From the NCBI GenBank assembly GCA_022563625.1, contig JADFNA010000055.1:1-8429 (forward strand): 8,429 nt of DNA. The letters are read 5' to 3'. The notes below the pieces were generated by a model, which was not told the origin of the DNA, did not search any database, and saw nothing but the letters and a program-made list of their open reading frames with translations. Shown one piece after another: positions 1-5,939 of the stretch. Numbering within the stretch: position 1 is the stretch's first letter; each line of letters opens with the position of its first letter. A program made the position numbers and the translations under genes. This stretch comes from Candidatus Zixiibacteriota bacterium. GTDB lineage: Bacteria; Zixibacteria; MSB-5A5; GN15; JACZUZ01.

Positions 1-942
1 CAGTCCGGCCACAGAGCCGTCGCGGCGGAGTTTTTCGGCGGCGCGCGAGGCGTAGTTGGCGACGGCTTCCTCGAGTTGCCGGAAATTCCTGATGGGACGG
101 CCGAATGAGCGCGAACAGGTCAGGCCTTTGCGCGGCGGGAGCGCCAGTTCCAGTTTCAGACAGTGGCGCCCGCGCAGTTCCCAGACGGTGCGCAGGCCGA
201 CAATCCCGGCCCGTTTTTGAATAAGTTCGTCGGGCATGTCACGCAGCGCCGCGGCGGTGGTGATTCCGCGCTCTTTTAGCCAGGCGCCGTGCCGCGAACC
301 GATTCCCCAGACATCTCTGACAGGGATAGCGCCGAGCAGAGCGTCAGGATCAGGCTCGGCGCTCAGATCACAGACTCGTTCAGGGCGGCGTTTGGCGATT
401 TCGGCGGCGGCTTTGGCCAGCGTTTTGGTTTGGCCGATGCCGACTGAGACCGGCAGCCCTGTCCAGCGTAGAACCATGCGCCGCATTTGTGTGGCATAGC
501 CGCTCAGGTCTGCCGGGAGCCCGCGTGCGTTCCCAGGGCGGGCGAAACCGTCCAGACTCAGAAAAGCCTCGTCAATTGAATACACCTCGATGTCCGAGGT
601 GAAATGGCGCAGTGTTTCAATTACACGGTGTGACATGTCGCCATAGAGGGCATAGTTTGACGAGCGAACGACCACCCCGGCGGCGCGGACGATTTCGGTC
701 ACATGATGCAGCGGGGCGCCCATTTTGATCCCCAGCCCTTTGGCCTCCGCCGAGCGCGAGATGATGCAACCGTCGTTGTTTGAGAGAACCACCACCGGAC
801 GGGCATTCAGTGAAGGATCGAAGACACGTTCGCAGGAGACGTAGAAATTGTCACAATCCACCAGCGCAAAACGGCGCCGGCCGGGTTGTGTGTGGCCCGG
901 CCGGGGAGTTGCGGGATTTTGCTCAGAGACTGTGTATGACAC
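1..942 (-). CDS. umuC: UmuC, Y-family translesion DNA polymerase (DNA polymerase V catalytic subunit), 3' end outside window
   Basis: This is the catalytic subunit of the error-prone polymerase that copies past DNA lesions, working with processed UmuD. Numbering as in E. coli UmuC (TTT codon at 870-868 as residue 2), the protein begins FALVDCDNFYVSCERVF. It carries SNNDGC near 31-36, SSNYALYGDMS near 71-81 and SIDEAF at 99-104, so the metal-binding acids D6, D101 and E102 are all present. CSRSFGRPI and AARAAEKL-like motifs near the left edge match the little-finger region. About 290 core residues are visible; the family is about 420, so the C-terminal part is missing. The start is uncertain. 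The codon where ATG should be (873-871) is CGT. The nearest in-frame start upstream is GTG at 942-940, preceded by a G-rich Shine-Dalgarno-like run, which adds 24 Pro/Arg-rich residues and overlaps umuD by 20 bases. GTG at 861-859 would delete part of the first strand. The family call is near certain; the start is not. Confidence 0.93.
   Translation of the reverse strand, partial: MSYTVSEQNPATPRPGHTQPGRRRFALVDCDNFYVSCERVFDPSLNARPVVVLSNNDGCIISRSAEAKGLGIKMGAPLHHVTEIVRAAGVVVRSSNYALYGDMSHRVIETLRHFTSDIEVYSIDEAFLSLDGFARPGNARGLPADLSGYATQMRRMVLRWTGLPVSVGIGQTKTLAKAAAEIAKRRPERVCDLSAEPDPDALLGAIPVRDVWGIGSRHGAWLKERGITTAAALRDMPDELIQKRAGIVGLRTVWELRGRHCLKLELALPPRKGLTCSRSFGRPIRNFRQLEEAVANYASRAAEKLRRDGSVAGL
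877..904 (-). other. GC-only 9-bp hairpin between umuD and the umuC core
   Basis: CCGGCCGGG at 877-885 is the exact reverse complement of 896-904, with a 10-base loop between. Read in the direction of umuDC, the stem is followed five bases later by TTTT (871-868), the beginning of the conserved umuC coding region. The short T run makes it a poor intrinsic terminator. It could act as an attenuator, a pause, or a block to ribosomes. If umuC is translated from GTG 942 the hairpin is inside its coding sequence. Confidence 0.5.
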
Positions 943-1390
943 AGGTGGCCACCCCCCAGATATGCGTTTCGTTGTCAGCCGCAAGCGGGACCGGCGGGCA
1001 GGCTGTGTTGGCGGGAATGAGCCACACTCGTCCGTTGCGGCGCCGCAATTCTTTGACGGTTAGCTCGCTGTCGATGATTGCAATAACGACTGAGCCGTCC
1101 GCGGCCTCCAGTGAACGGTCAACGACCAGCAAGTCGCCGTCGTGAATACCGCGTTCGAGCATGGAATCACCGCTGACTCGCACAAAAAATGTCGCGGCGG
1201 GATGTTTAATCAGCAGACTGTTTAAGTCCAGCCGGTCCTCGGCGTGGTCATCGGCCGGCGAGGGAAACCCGGCGGCCACGGCCGAAGTCATCAACGCCGG
1301 GAGCCTCGGGCTCTGCGGGAGCCTCGGACTCTGCGAGCGCCTCGTGCGTTCCGGTGATTTGTCGTTGATTTCGTTCATAACTTTGTCCAT
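923..1390 (-). CDS. umuD: UmuD, SOS mutagenesis protein with LexA-like self-cleavage (S24 peptidase)
   Basis: UmuD cleaves itself on the RecA filament, and the shortened UmuD' dimer joins UmuC to form DNA polymerase V. From ATG 1390 it is about 155 residues (E. coli UmuD is 139). The cleavage site is visible as AAGFPSPADD, with the cut expected between Ala40 and Gly41. The nucleophile lies in SGDSM (Ser76) and the general base in TVKEL (Lys113), 37 residues apart as in E. coli. The RLDLNSLLIKHPAATFFV segment is classic UmuD. ATG 1390 has GGGA six bases upstream. ATG 1378 is an alternative with weaker GGA spacing. The open frame continues to 1504, but that part is encoded by a repeat-like element and is rejected. 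The arm before the cleavage site is longer than usual and contains a tandem QSPRLP duplication. Transcription presumably comes from the spacer to the right. I found no clear LexA box there, so SOS control is expected from the family but not shown. Confidence 0.95.
   Translation of the reverse strand: MDKVMNEINDKSPERTRRSQSPRLPQSPRLPALMTSAVAAGFPSPADDHAEDRLDLNSLLIKHPAATFFVRVSGDSMLERGIHDGDLLVVDRSLEAADGSVVIAIIDSELTVKELRRRNGRVWLIPANTACPPVPLAADNETHIWGVATCVIHSL
930..944 (-). promoter_or_regulatory. Inverted repeat covering the proposed umuC GTG start
   Basis: CTGTGT and ACACAG form a perfect 6-bp inverted repeat around a 3-base centre, at the 3' end of umuD. The arm at 939-944 contains the candidate GTG start of umuC (942-940). 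In RNA it could form a small hairpin hiding that start until ribosomes finishing umuD open it. It resembles a LexA-type CTGT-N-ACAG site, but its spacing is 7 rather than the 8 bases of the E. coli consensus, and it lies inside a gene. Confidence 0.4.
1298..1333 (-). repeat. Tandem 18-bp duplication in umuD
   Basis: Two adjacent 18-base units (1298-1315 and 1316-1333) differ at one position. In frame they encode QSPRLP twice in the UmuD arm, a few residues before the self-cleavage site. The near identity suggests a recent duplication. Confidence 0.85.
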
Positions 1391-1432
1391 ACATTGTCCC
1401 GTTTCCCGGTCGGGTTGTCGGTAACAATCAAT

Positions 1433-1478
1433 CGTCTTTGCGAGGAGTCCGCCTGGGCGGGCGACGCGGCAATCCCTC
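1433..1478. repeat. Repeat-like element, type 1 (TTTGCGAGGAG...GCGACGCGGCAATCC)
   Basis: It begins CGTCTTTGCGAGGAG and ends GCGACGCGGCAATCC, with CCGCC and GGCGG arms two bases apart in the middle. From general knowledge this resembles the 'CATTGCGAGGAGCGAAGCGACG...GCAATC' short repeats scattered between genes in many bacterial genomes. Only one copy is in this window, so the repeat status rests on recognition, not on copies seen here. Confidence 0.55.
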
Positions 1479-1510
1479 CCGCTTACACGCCAAGAGACTG
1501 CCACGTCTAG

Positions 1511-1555
1511 GAGTTTATCCGAGTTTATCCTGAGCGAAGCCGAAGGCCCGGCGTT
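1511..1555. repeat. Repeat-like element, type 2, with doubled GAGTTTATCC
   Basis: GAGTTTATCC occurs twice in tandem (1511-1520 and 1521-1530). The second copy runs into CTGAGCGAAGCCGAAGG, the core of a family of short dispersed repeats that I recognise from other genomes. The same GAGCGAAGC core is present at 1695-1703 and, inverted, at 7096-7104. Confidence 0.6.
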
Positions 1556-1641
1556 AGATTAGCGGGTACTGTCCGGCGCGGCTATCACATGCTTATCACT
1601 CTTGCCCCACAGACCCGGGCGCTATAGTTTGACCCAACGGC

Positions 1642-1657
1642 CCTGTCGCGGGACAGG
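1642..1657. other. Short perfect hairpin, 6-bp stem
   Basis: CCTGTC at 1642-1647 pairs with GACAGG at 1652-1657 across the loop GCGG. No T run follows on either strand, so it is not a standard terminator. It might be an operator-like palindrome or part of a repeat element upstream of the peroxidase gene. Confidence 0.35.
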
Positions 1658-1680
1658 CGGAGAGGCCTAGATACACGTAG

Positions 1681-1720
1681 GTCGGCGTTCCGAACGAGCG
1701 AAGCGAGAGAGAAACCCGAC
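1681..1720. repeat. Repeat-like element, type 3, with terminal inverted arms
   Basis: The element starts GTCGGCGTT and ends AAACCCGAC, which are imperfect reverse complements, and has CGAACGAGCGAAGCGAGAG in the centre. This layout is that of a small non-coding dispersed palindrome. It sits about 50 bases upstream of the peroxidase gene, so it would be in the leader RNA if the promoter lies to its left. Confidence 0.55.
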
Positions 1721-1753
1721 AGGCCTCCCTGACAAGAGCCGCCTCATCTAAAT

Positions 1754-1757
1754 GGAG
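1754..1757 (+). promoter_or_regulatory. Ribosome binding site that decides the peroxidase start
   Basis: GGAG lies nine bases before ATG 1767 and only three before ATG 1761. Nothing similar precedes ATG 1752. This favours 1767 as the start, although 1752 keeps the frame open. Confidence 0.55.
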
Positions 1758-1766
1758 AAAATGAAA

Positions 1767-2390
1767 ATGGAACAACGACGATTGAGACAGAATATGAGAC
1801 TTCTGGCGGGCGCTGGGCTGATTGTCGCCGCAACTCTGGGGGCCTGCGGGCAGAAGTCAGATGGAAGCGCCGGGAAGTCGGGAGAAAAAACTGAACCGAG
1901 TATGGCGAACGAAGTGATCAATTATCGGACAATCGCATTCAACACTATCGGCGGCGAGGAAACTTCGCTGGCGGAGTTTTCCGGACAGGCGCTGCTGGTG
2001 GTGAATGTGGCCAGCAAGTGCGGCTATACGCCGCAATATCAAGGGCTGCAGGCTTTGTACGAAAAATACAGTGATCAGGGACTGACGGTGATCGGGTTTC
2101 CGGCCAACAATTTTGGCAAACAGGAGCCTGGAACAAATGAAGAAATACTGCAATTCTGCCAGAGCCAATTTGCGGTAAGTTTTCCGATGATGGCCAAGGT
2201 GAGTGTCAAAGGCGATGATCAACATCCGCTGTTCACCTATTTAACCGAGAACACTGATCCGAGCGGCGATATTCCCTGGAACTTTCACAAATTCTTGCTG
2301 GACCGCGAGGGCAATATAGTTGCGCGTTTTGAGCCGGGCGTCGAACCGCTTTCGGATGAACTAACCGGCGCTATTGAGAAGATTCTCTAG
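1767..2390 (+). CDS. Glutathione peroxidase family protein, predicted lipoprotein
   Basis: Thiol peroxidase of the GPx family, reducing peroxides with electrons probably from thioredoxin rather than glutathione. Counting from ATG 1752 (212 residues; 207 from 1767), a basic start and hydrophobic stretch end in the lipobox LGAC (Cys32). A Gly/Ser/Lys-rich linker and then the thioredoxin-like domain follow. The active site is visible: VNVASKCGYTPQY with peroxidatic Cys90 (cysteine, not selenocysteine), Gln124 in GKQEPG, and Trp176-Asn177 in IPWNFHKFLLD. Cys136 in the ILQFCQSQF helix is where two-cysteine GPx enzymes keep their resolving cysteine. No oligomerisation loop is evident between the Gln and Trp motifs, as in other thioredoxin-dependent members. 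The lipobox predicts anchoring on the outer face of a membrane, which is less usual for this mainly cytosolic family. nadE follows after 57 bases, so co-transcription is possible. Which membrane it is anchored to is not shown. Confidence 0.93.
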   Translation: MEQRRLRQNMRLLAGAGLIVAATLGACGQKSDGSAGKSGEKTEPSMANEVINYRTIAFNTIGGEETSLAEFSGQALLVVNVASKCGYTPQYQGLQALYEKYSDQGLTVIGFPANNFGKQEPGTNEEILQFCQSQFAVSFPMMAKVSVKGDDQHPLFTYLTENTDPSGDIPWNFHKFLLDREGNIVARFEPGVEPLSDELTGAIEKIL

Positions 2391-2447
2391 GGTCCCCGGG
2401 GATTATTCCTGCACTGTTCAGCGCATTGTCATGGGGAATTGTAAGAG

Positions 2448-4094
2448 ATGAAAGTCACGCTGGCCCAGCTTAACCCTCTGGTGGGAGATATTGCCGGGAA
2501 TCTTGCGCGCGCCAAAAAGACCCTTAGCGAACATGCCGCGAATTCTGATTTGATAGTATTCTCCGAATTGTATCTGGTGGGGTATCCCCCTCAGGATTTG
2601 CTGGACAGACATGGTTTTATTGAACGGGCCGCCGAGGCGCTGGACGAATTGCGGCAATACACCACGGCGTTTCCCAACACCGGAGTTATCATTGGAGCGC
2701 CGCTGGCAAATGAGAAACCAGGTGAGCGCCGTTTGCTCAATGCCGCGTTGATGTTGTTTAATGGAAAGACAATTCATACGCAAGCGAAATGCAATTTACC
2801 GAGTTATGATGTATTCGATGAAGCGCGCTATTTTCAGCCCGCCGGTCCGGTTAATGTTGTTGATTTCAAGGGAGAGAAGCTCGGCGTCAGTATTTGCGAG
2901 GACGCCTGGACTGATCCGGTTCTGTGGCCTCGGGGAGAGATATACGAGCGCGATCCGGTAAGTGAACTCACCAAAGCCGGGGCGACATTGTTGATCAATA
3001 TTTCCGGGTCTCCGTTTAATGTCGGCAAAGAAGCGATACGCTATCGGTTGTTGTCGGACCATGCCAAACGCAGCGGGGCGCCGTTGGTGTTTGTCAATCA
3101 GGTGGGAGGCAATGACGAACTTTTGTTTGACGGCAAGTCGATGAGTTTTGACAGCCAGGGCAGGCCAACTGCGCTGTTGGAAAGTTTTCGTGAGCAGGTG
3201 ATGACGGTTGATACGGCTGCTGACGGAAGCGCCGGTAGTTTCACAGCCCTTTCAGAGATCGAATCAATTTACCTGGGTCTGACAATGGGCCTGCGGGACT
3301 ACATGGACAAATGCGGTTTTTCGAAGTGTGTCGTGGGTGTTTCTGGCGGAATTGACTCGGCGGTGACACTGGCCCTGGCGGCGAAAGTCACGGGCGCGGC
3401 AAATACGCTCGGGATCACGATGCCTTCGGCCTATTCCAGCAAGGGCAGTGTAGAAGATTCAAAGGCGCTGTCAGATAATCTCGGAGTTGAATTGAAAACA
3501 ATTCCTATCCATGACACATACATGTGTTTTCTCTCGTCGCTTTCGCCTTCGATTGCCACAAAAGATGTGACAGTAACGCAGGAAAATCTACAGGCCCGCA
3601 TACGCGGAAACATTTTGATGGCTTTTTCCAATGAATACGGGTATCTGCCGCTTTCCACCGGAAACAAAAGTGAGCTGGCGGTTGGATACTGTACACTCTA
3701 TGGCGACATGAGCGGCGGGTTGTCACTGTTGGGTGATGTGCCCAAAACAAAAGTGTATGAACTGGCCGGATATATTAACCGGAATTCCGAGTTGATTCCC
3801 CATGCGATTCTGGAAAAGCCGCCGTCGGCCGAACTCCGTCCGAATCAAACAGATCAAGATACACTTCCGCCGTATGACACGCTGGACCGGATTCTGGCGG
3901 GCTATATTGAGGAGGAGCGCTCGGTTGAAGAACTGGTGGCTGGCGGGTTCGATGAGGAAACTGTCCGCTGGGTTGCTCGCGCGGTGCGTAATAATGAATA
4001 CAAGCGCCGCCAGGCGGCCCCGGCTTTGCGTGTAACGTCAAAATCATTCGGAAGCGGCAGGCGAATGCCGATCGCGGCCAGGTATGAAACATGA
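2448..4094 (+). CDS. nadE: Glutamine-dependent NAD+ synthetase
   Basis: Makes NAD+ from nicotinic acid adenine dinucleotide and ATP in the cytosol, the last step shared by de novo and salvage NAD pathways. It uses ammonia released from glutamine by its own N-terminal domain. Residues 1 to about 250 are a nitrilase-like amidase with the triad Glu40 (FSELYL), Lys114 (AKCNLPSY) and Cys150 (SICEDAW). Residues from about 270 form the synthetase domain, with the ATP pyrophosphatase loop VSGGIDSA at 298-305 and LSTGNKSE at 402-409. The C-terminal KRRQAAPALRVTSKSFG and RRMPIA segments are also characteristic. The length of 548 fits the two-domain bacterial form, and nothing is missing. GGGGA lies ten bases before the ATG. 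The kynureninase-like gene starts 30 bases after the stop. Confidence 0.97.
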   Translation: MKVTLAQLNPLVGDIAGNLARAKKTLSEHAANSDLIVFSELYLVGYPPQDLLDRHGFIERAAEALDELRQYTTAFPNTGVIIGAPLANEKPGERRLLNAALMLFNGKTIHTQAKCNLPSYDVFDEARYFQPAGPVNVVDFKGEKLGVSICEDAWTDPVLWPRGEIYERDPVSELTKAGATLLINISGSPFNVGKEAIRYRLLSDHAKRSGAPLVFVNQVGGNDELLFDGKSMSFDSQGRPTALLESFREQVMTVDTAADGSAGSFTALSEIESIYLGLTMGLRDYMDKCGFSKCVVGVSGGIDSAVTLALAAKVTGAANTLGITMPSAYSSKGSVEDSKALSDNLGVELKTIPIHDTYMCFLSSLSPSIATKDVTVTQENLQARIRGNILMAFSNEYGYLPLSTGNKSELAVGYCTLYGDMSGGLSLLGDVPKTKVYELAGYINRNSELIPHAILEKPPSAELRPNQTDQDTLPPYDTLDRILAGYIEEERSVEELVAGGFDEETVRWVARAVRNNEYKRRQAAPALRVTSKSFGSGRRMPIAARYET

Positions 4095-4128
4095 GTCCGG
4101 CTCCAAGGGGCCGATGAAGAAAACATGA
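4084..4128 (+). other. 14-codon mini-frame bridging nadE and the next gene
   Basis: An ATG at 4084, inside the last codons of nadE, opens a frame for MKHESGSKGPMKKT. It stops at TGA 4126-4128, overlapping the ATG (4125) of the kynureninase-like gene in an ATGA arrangement. It could pass ribosomes from nadE to the next gene. No strong ribosome site precedes it, and chance is a serious alternative. Confidence 0.25.
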
Positions 4129-5312
4129 AAGACCTGCTGGAATACCGCGATGAATTTGATTCAGTCAAAGACGTCCATTATTTGATCTCGAATTCACTTG
4201 GGGCTATGCCAAATAAGGCGCTCGTAACAGCCGCGCGCTACACTGATTTGTGGGCCAGGCGCGGTGTGCGGTCGTGGGAAGATGAATGGTGGAAGTTTCC
4301 CCGTCAGATCGGCGATAAAGTCGGCGCTCTGATTGGCGCTGCGCCGGATTCGGTTTCTATACAGGCGAATGTAAGCGGCGCCCATGCTGTGATAATTTCT
4401 TGTTTCGACATCACTCCCAAACGCAACAAACTTGTCATGATTGATATGGAGTTTCCGTCTGTGGGGTATGTGTATCAGCGAGCGCTCGCCGAAAAGGCTG
4501 AAATCGTAACTATCAAATCGCAGGACGGGATTTCCATTCCGCTTGATGAATTGCTCGATGCGATTGATGAGCGAACGCTGTTAGTTCCCATATCTCATAT
4601 ACTGTTTCGTTCATCGTATGTGATGGACATCAAGGCGATTATTAACAAAGCGCATAGCGTTGGGGCGCTGGTTATGCTGGATGCATATCAGGCGGTTGGC
4701 GCGTATCCGCTTGATGTTTCGGCGCTGAAGGTTGACTTTTTAGCGGGCGGTACGCTGAAGTGGCTGTGTGGCGGCCCGGGTGTTGGGTTCTTGTATGTGC
4801 GCCCTGATCTGGCAGAGACGCTTGAGCCGCGCCTTACCGGTTGGCTGGCCCATGAAGAACCATTTTCGTTCGATAACTCGCCGATGCGTTATGCCTCTGG
4901 CGCGTATCGTTTCCAGAGCGGCACGCCGGTCATACCCGCATTGTATGCGTGCCAGGCGGGACTGGATATAATCGCAGAAATTGGAGTTGAACGTATCCGT
5001 AAACGTTCGATCGAGATGACAACAAAACTGCTTGAACTGGCTGATCAACGAGGCTGGAAAACCACCACACCGCGTGATTCAGCCGAGCGCGGAGGGACGG
5101 TCGCGATTGATCTTCCCGATGGCCTGGCCATCGCAATCGAATTGAACGCGCAGGATTATCTGGTGGACTATCGGCCAAAAGCGGGTGTTCGCATCTCGCC
5201 GCATTTTTACAATACCGACCGCGAGCTGGACGAGGTTATTGACAAAATAGCAGAGATCATCGCTTCCGGGGCTCATAAGAAACATGTGTCTGCTGACCGG
5301 GTTGTCTCCTGA
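4125..5312 (+). CDS. Kynureninase-like PLP-dependent enzyme (aminotransferase class V fold)
   Basis: A KynU-family enzyme would hydrolyse kynurenine to anthranilate and alanine. Family features along its 395 residues are NSLGAMP near 23-29, GVRSWEDEWW at 47-56, GALIGA near 67-72, and Asp186 expected to contact the pyridine nitrogen. They also include Lys212 (GTLKWLCGGPG) as the PLP Schiff-base lysine, GWLAHEEPF at 239-247 and FQSGTP at 263-268. The C-terminus DYRPKAGVRISPHFYNT also aligns with kynureninases. However, residues I recall as conserved in studied kynureninases differ: FPTD reads FPSV (Val113), DxxH reads DAYQ (Gln189), and the Tyr before the PLP lysine is Leu211. It may therefore be a divergent clade with another substrate. 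Its stop overlaps the kynB ATG by one base (TGATG), so the two are probably translationally coupled. Fold and family are firm; exact activity is open. Confidence 0.82.
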   Translation: MKDLLEYRDEFDSVKDVHYLISNSLGAMPNKALVTAARYTDLWARRGVRSWEDEWWKFPRQIGDKVGALIGAAPDSVSIQANVSGAHAVIISCFDITPKRNKLVMIDMEFPSVGYVYQRALAEKAEIVTIKSQDGISIPLDELLDAIDERTLLVPISHILFRSSYVMDIKAIINKAHSVGALVMLDAYQAVGAYPLDVSALKVDFLAGGTLKWLCGGPGVGFLYVRPDLAETLEPRLTGWLAHEEPFSFDNSPMRYASGAYRFQSGTPVIPALYACQAGLDIIAEIGVERIRKRSIEMTTKLLELADQRGWKTTTPRDSAERGGTVAIDLPDGLAIAIELNAQDYLVDYRPKAGVRISPHFYNTDRELDEVIDKIAEIIASGAHKKHVSADRVVS

Positions 5313-5938
5313 TGGCGCGCAAGATCATTGATATTTCTCATACACTCTCGCCGTCAATCGCAGTTTGGCCGGGGGACACTGAGTTTGTATCGTTCTTTGT
5401 TGATGAAATCTCAAAGGGCGGGCCGGTTAATGTCGGCGGCGTGACTATGAGCGTGCATACGGGAACACATGCTGACGCGGCGTATCATTTTAGCGATGAC
5501 GGCGCGACAATTGATAAGGTGAGATTGGGCGCTTATATCGGCCCGGCGCTGGTTATTGATGCAACAGACAGTGAAGCCGTTACTGAGCGCCATGTGTCGC
5601 AGCTCTCCCGGGGGGATGTCGAGCGGCTGTTGTTCAAGACCAACAGCTCAGCGCCAGATGTTTTCACTGAGGATTTCAGCCATTTCACACCTGAAGCGGC
5701 GCGGGCTATCGCCGAATTGCATGTAAAACTGGTGGGGATAGACACGCCCTCGGTAGACCATCCGAATTCCAAGACACTCGAATCACATAAGATTTTCGGC
5801 GATGCCCATATCGCTATTTTGGAGAACCTGAACCTGGCAGAAGTTGAGCCTGGCGAATATGAATTGATTGCGCTGCCGCTGAAATTTTCCGGCATGGACG
5901 GATCACCGGTGCGGGCGGTGTTGGTGAAGGACATGTAA
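5312..5938 (+). CDS. kynB: Kynurenine formamidase (cyclase family arylformamidase)
   Basis: KynB removes formate from N-formylkynurenine to give kynurenine, in the cytosol, using a metal centre. The 208-residue protein has the usual family length and start (IIDISHTLSPSIAVWPGD). The metal motif HTGTHADAAYHF gives His49, His53 and Asp55, with His59 as the likely catalytic base. His159 (TLESHKIF) and Glu171 (ILENL) supply the remaining ligands, at the spacing I recall from characterised bacterial KynB. GIDTPSVDHP at 142-151 and LPLKFSGMDGSPVRAVL at the end are typical. The usual DAPxHF reads DAAYHF here, a minor change. Related cyclase-family enzymes include isatin hydrolase, so the substrate is not proven. 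Coupling to the upstream kynureninase-like gene supports the formamidase reading. No tryptophan dioxygenase gene lies in the window. Confidence 0.88.
   Translation: MARKIIDISHTLSPSIAVWPGDTEFVSFFVDEISKGGPVNVGGVTMSVHTGTHADAAYHFSDDGATIDKVRLGAYIGPALVIDATDSEAVTERHVSQLSRGDVERLLFKTNSSAPDVFTEDFSHFTPEAARAIAELHVKLVGIDTPSVDHPNSKTLESHKIFGDAHIAILENLNLAEVEPGEYELIALPLKFSGMDGSPVRAVLVKDM
5926..5931 (+). promoter_or_regulatory. Strong ribosome binding site for the propeller gene, inside kynB
   Basis: GAAGGA lies eight bases before ATG 5940, within the last codons of kynB. It supports both the chosen start and translation as part of the same transcript. Confidence 0.7.
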
Positions 5939-5939
5939 T

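Larger units (their letters stand above)
1391..1766. other. Divergent spacer between umuDC and the peroxidase gene
   Basis: This stretch must hold the promoters for umuDC (leftward) and for the peroxidase-led gene run (rightward). I could not find a convincing pair of -35 and -10 boxes or a LexA site on either strand. Most of its length is taken up by three repeat-like elements listed separately, plus a short hairpin at 1642-1657 (CCTGTC and GACAGG around four bases). No coding potential is evident beyond chance frames. Confidence 0.6.

Noticed and set aside
236..499. Open frame on the plus strand opposite umuC
   Set aside because: It lies fully antisense to conserved umuC codons. The Arg/Ser/Ala-rich translation has no family signature and is a GC-rich shadow.
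930..944. SOS (LexA) box of the CTGT-N8-ACAG type
   Set aside because: The spacing is 7, it lies inside the end of umuD, and it is downstream of the umuD start, so it is not a promoter operator. The LexA consensus of this organism is also unknown.
780..1145. Plus-strand frame opposite umuC and umuD
   Set aside because: Antisense to two well-supported genes, with low-complexity translation and no recognisable domain.
1391..1504. N-terminal extension of UmuD from an ATG at 1504
   Set aside because: The extra 38 residues are encoded by a repeat-like element (1433-1478) and match nothing in UmuD. ATG 1390 has a better ribosome site and gives a near-normal length.
1629..1634. TTGACC as a -35 box for the peroxidase gene
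   Set aside because: At the proper spacing the sequence is GACAGG, not a -10 box, so no promoter is claimed.
2393..2402. Palindrome TCCCCGGGGA as a terminator after the peroxidase gene
   Set aside because: No loop and no T run; nadE follows 45 bases later. Probably chance.
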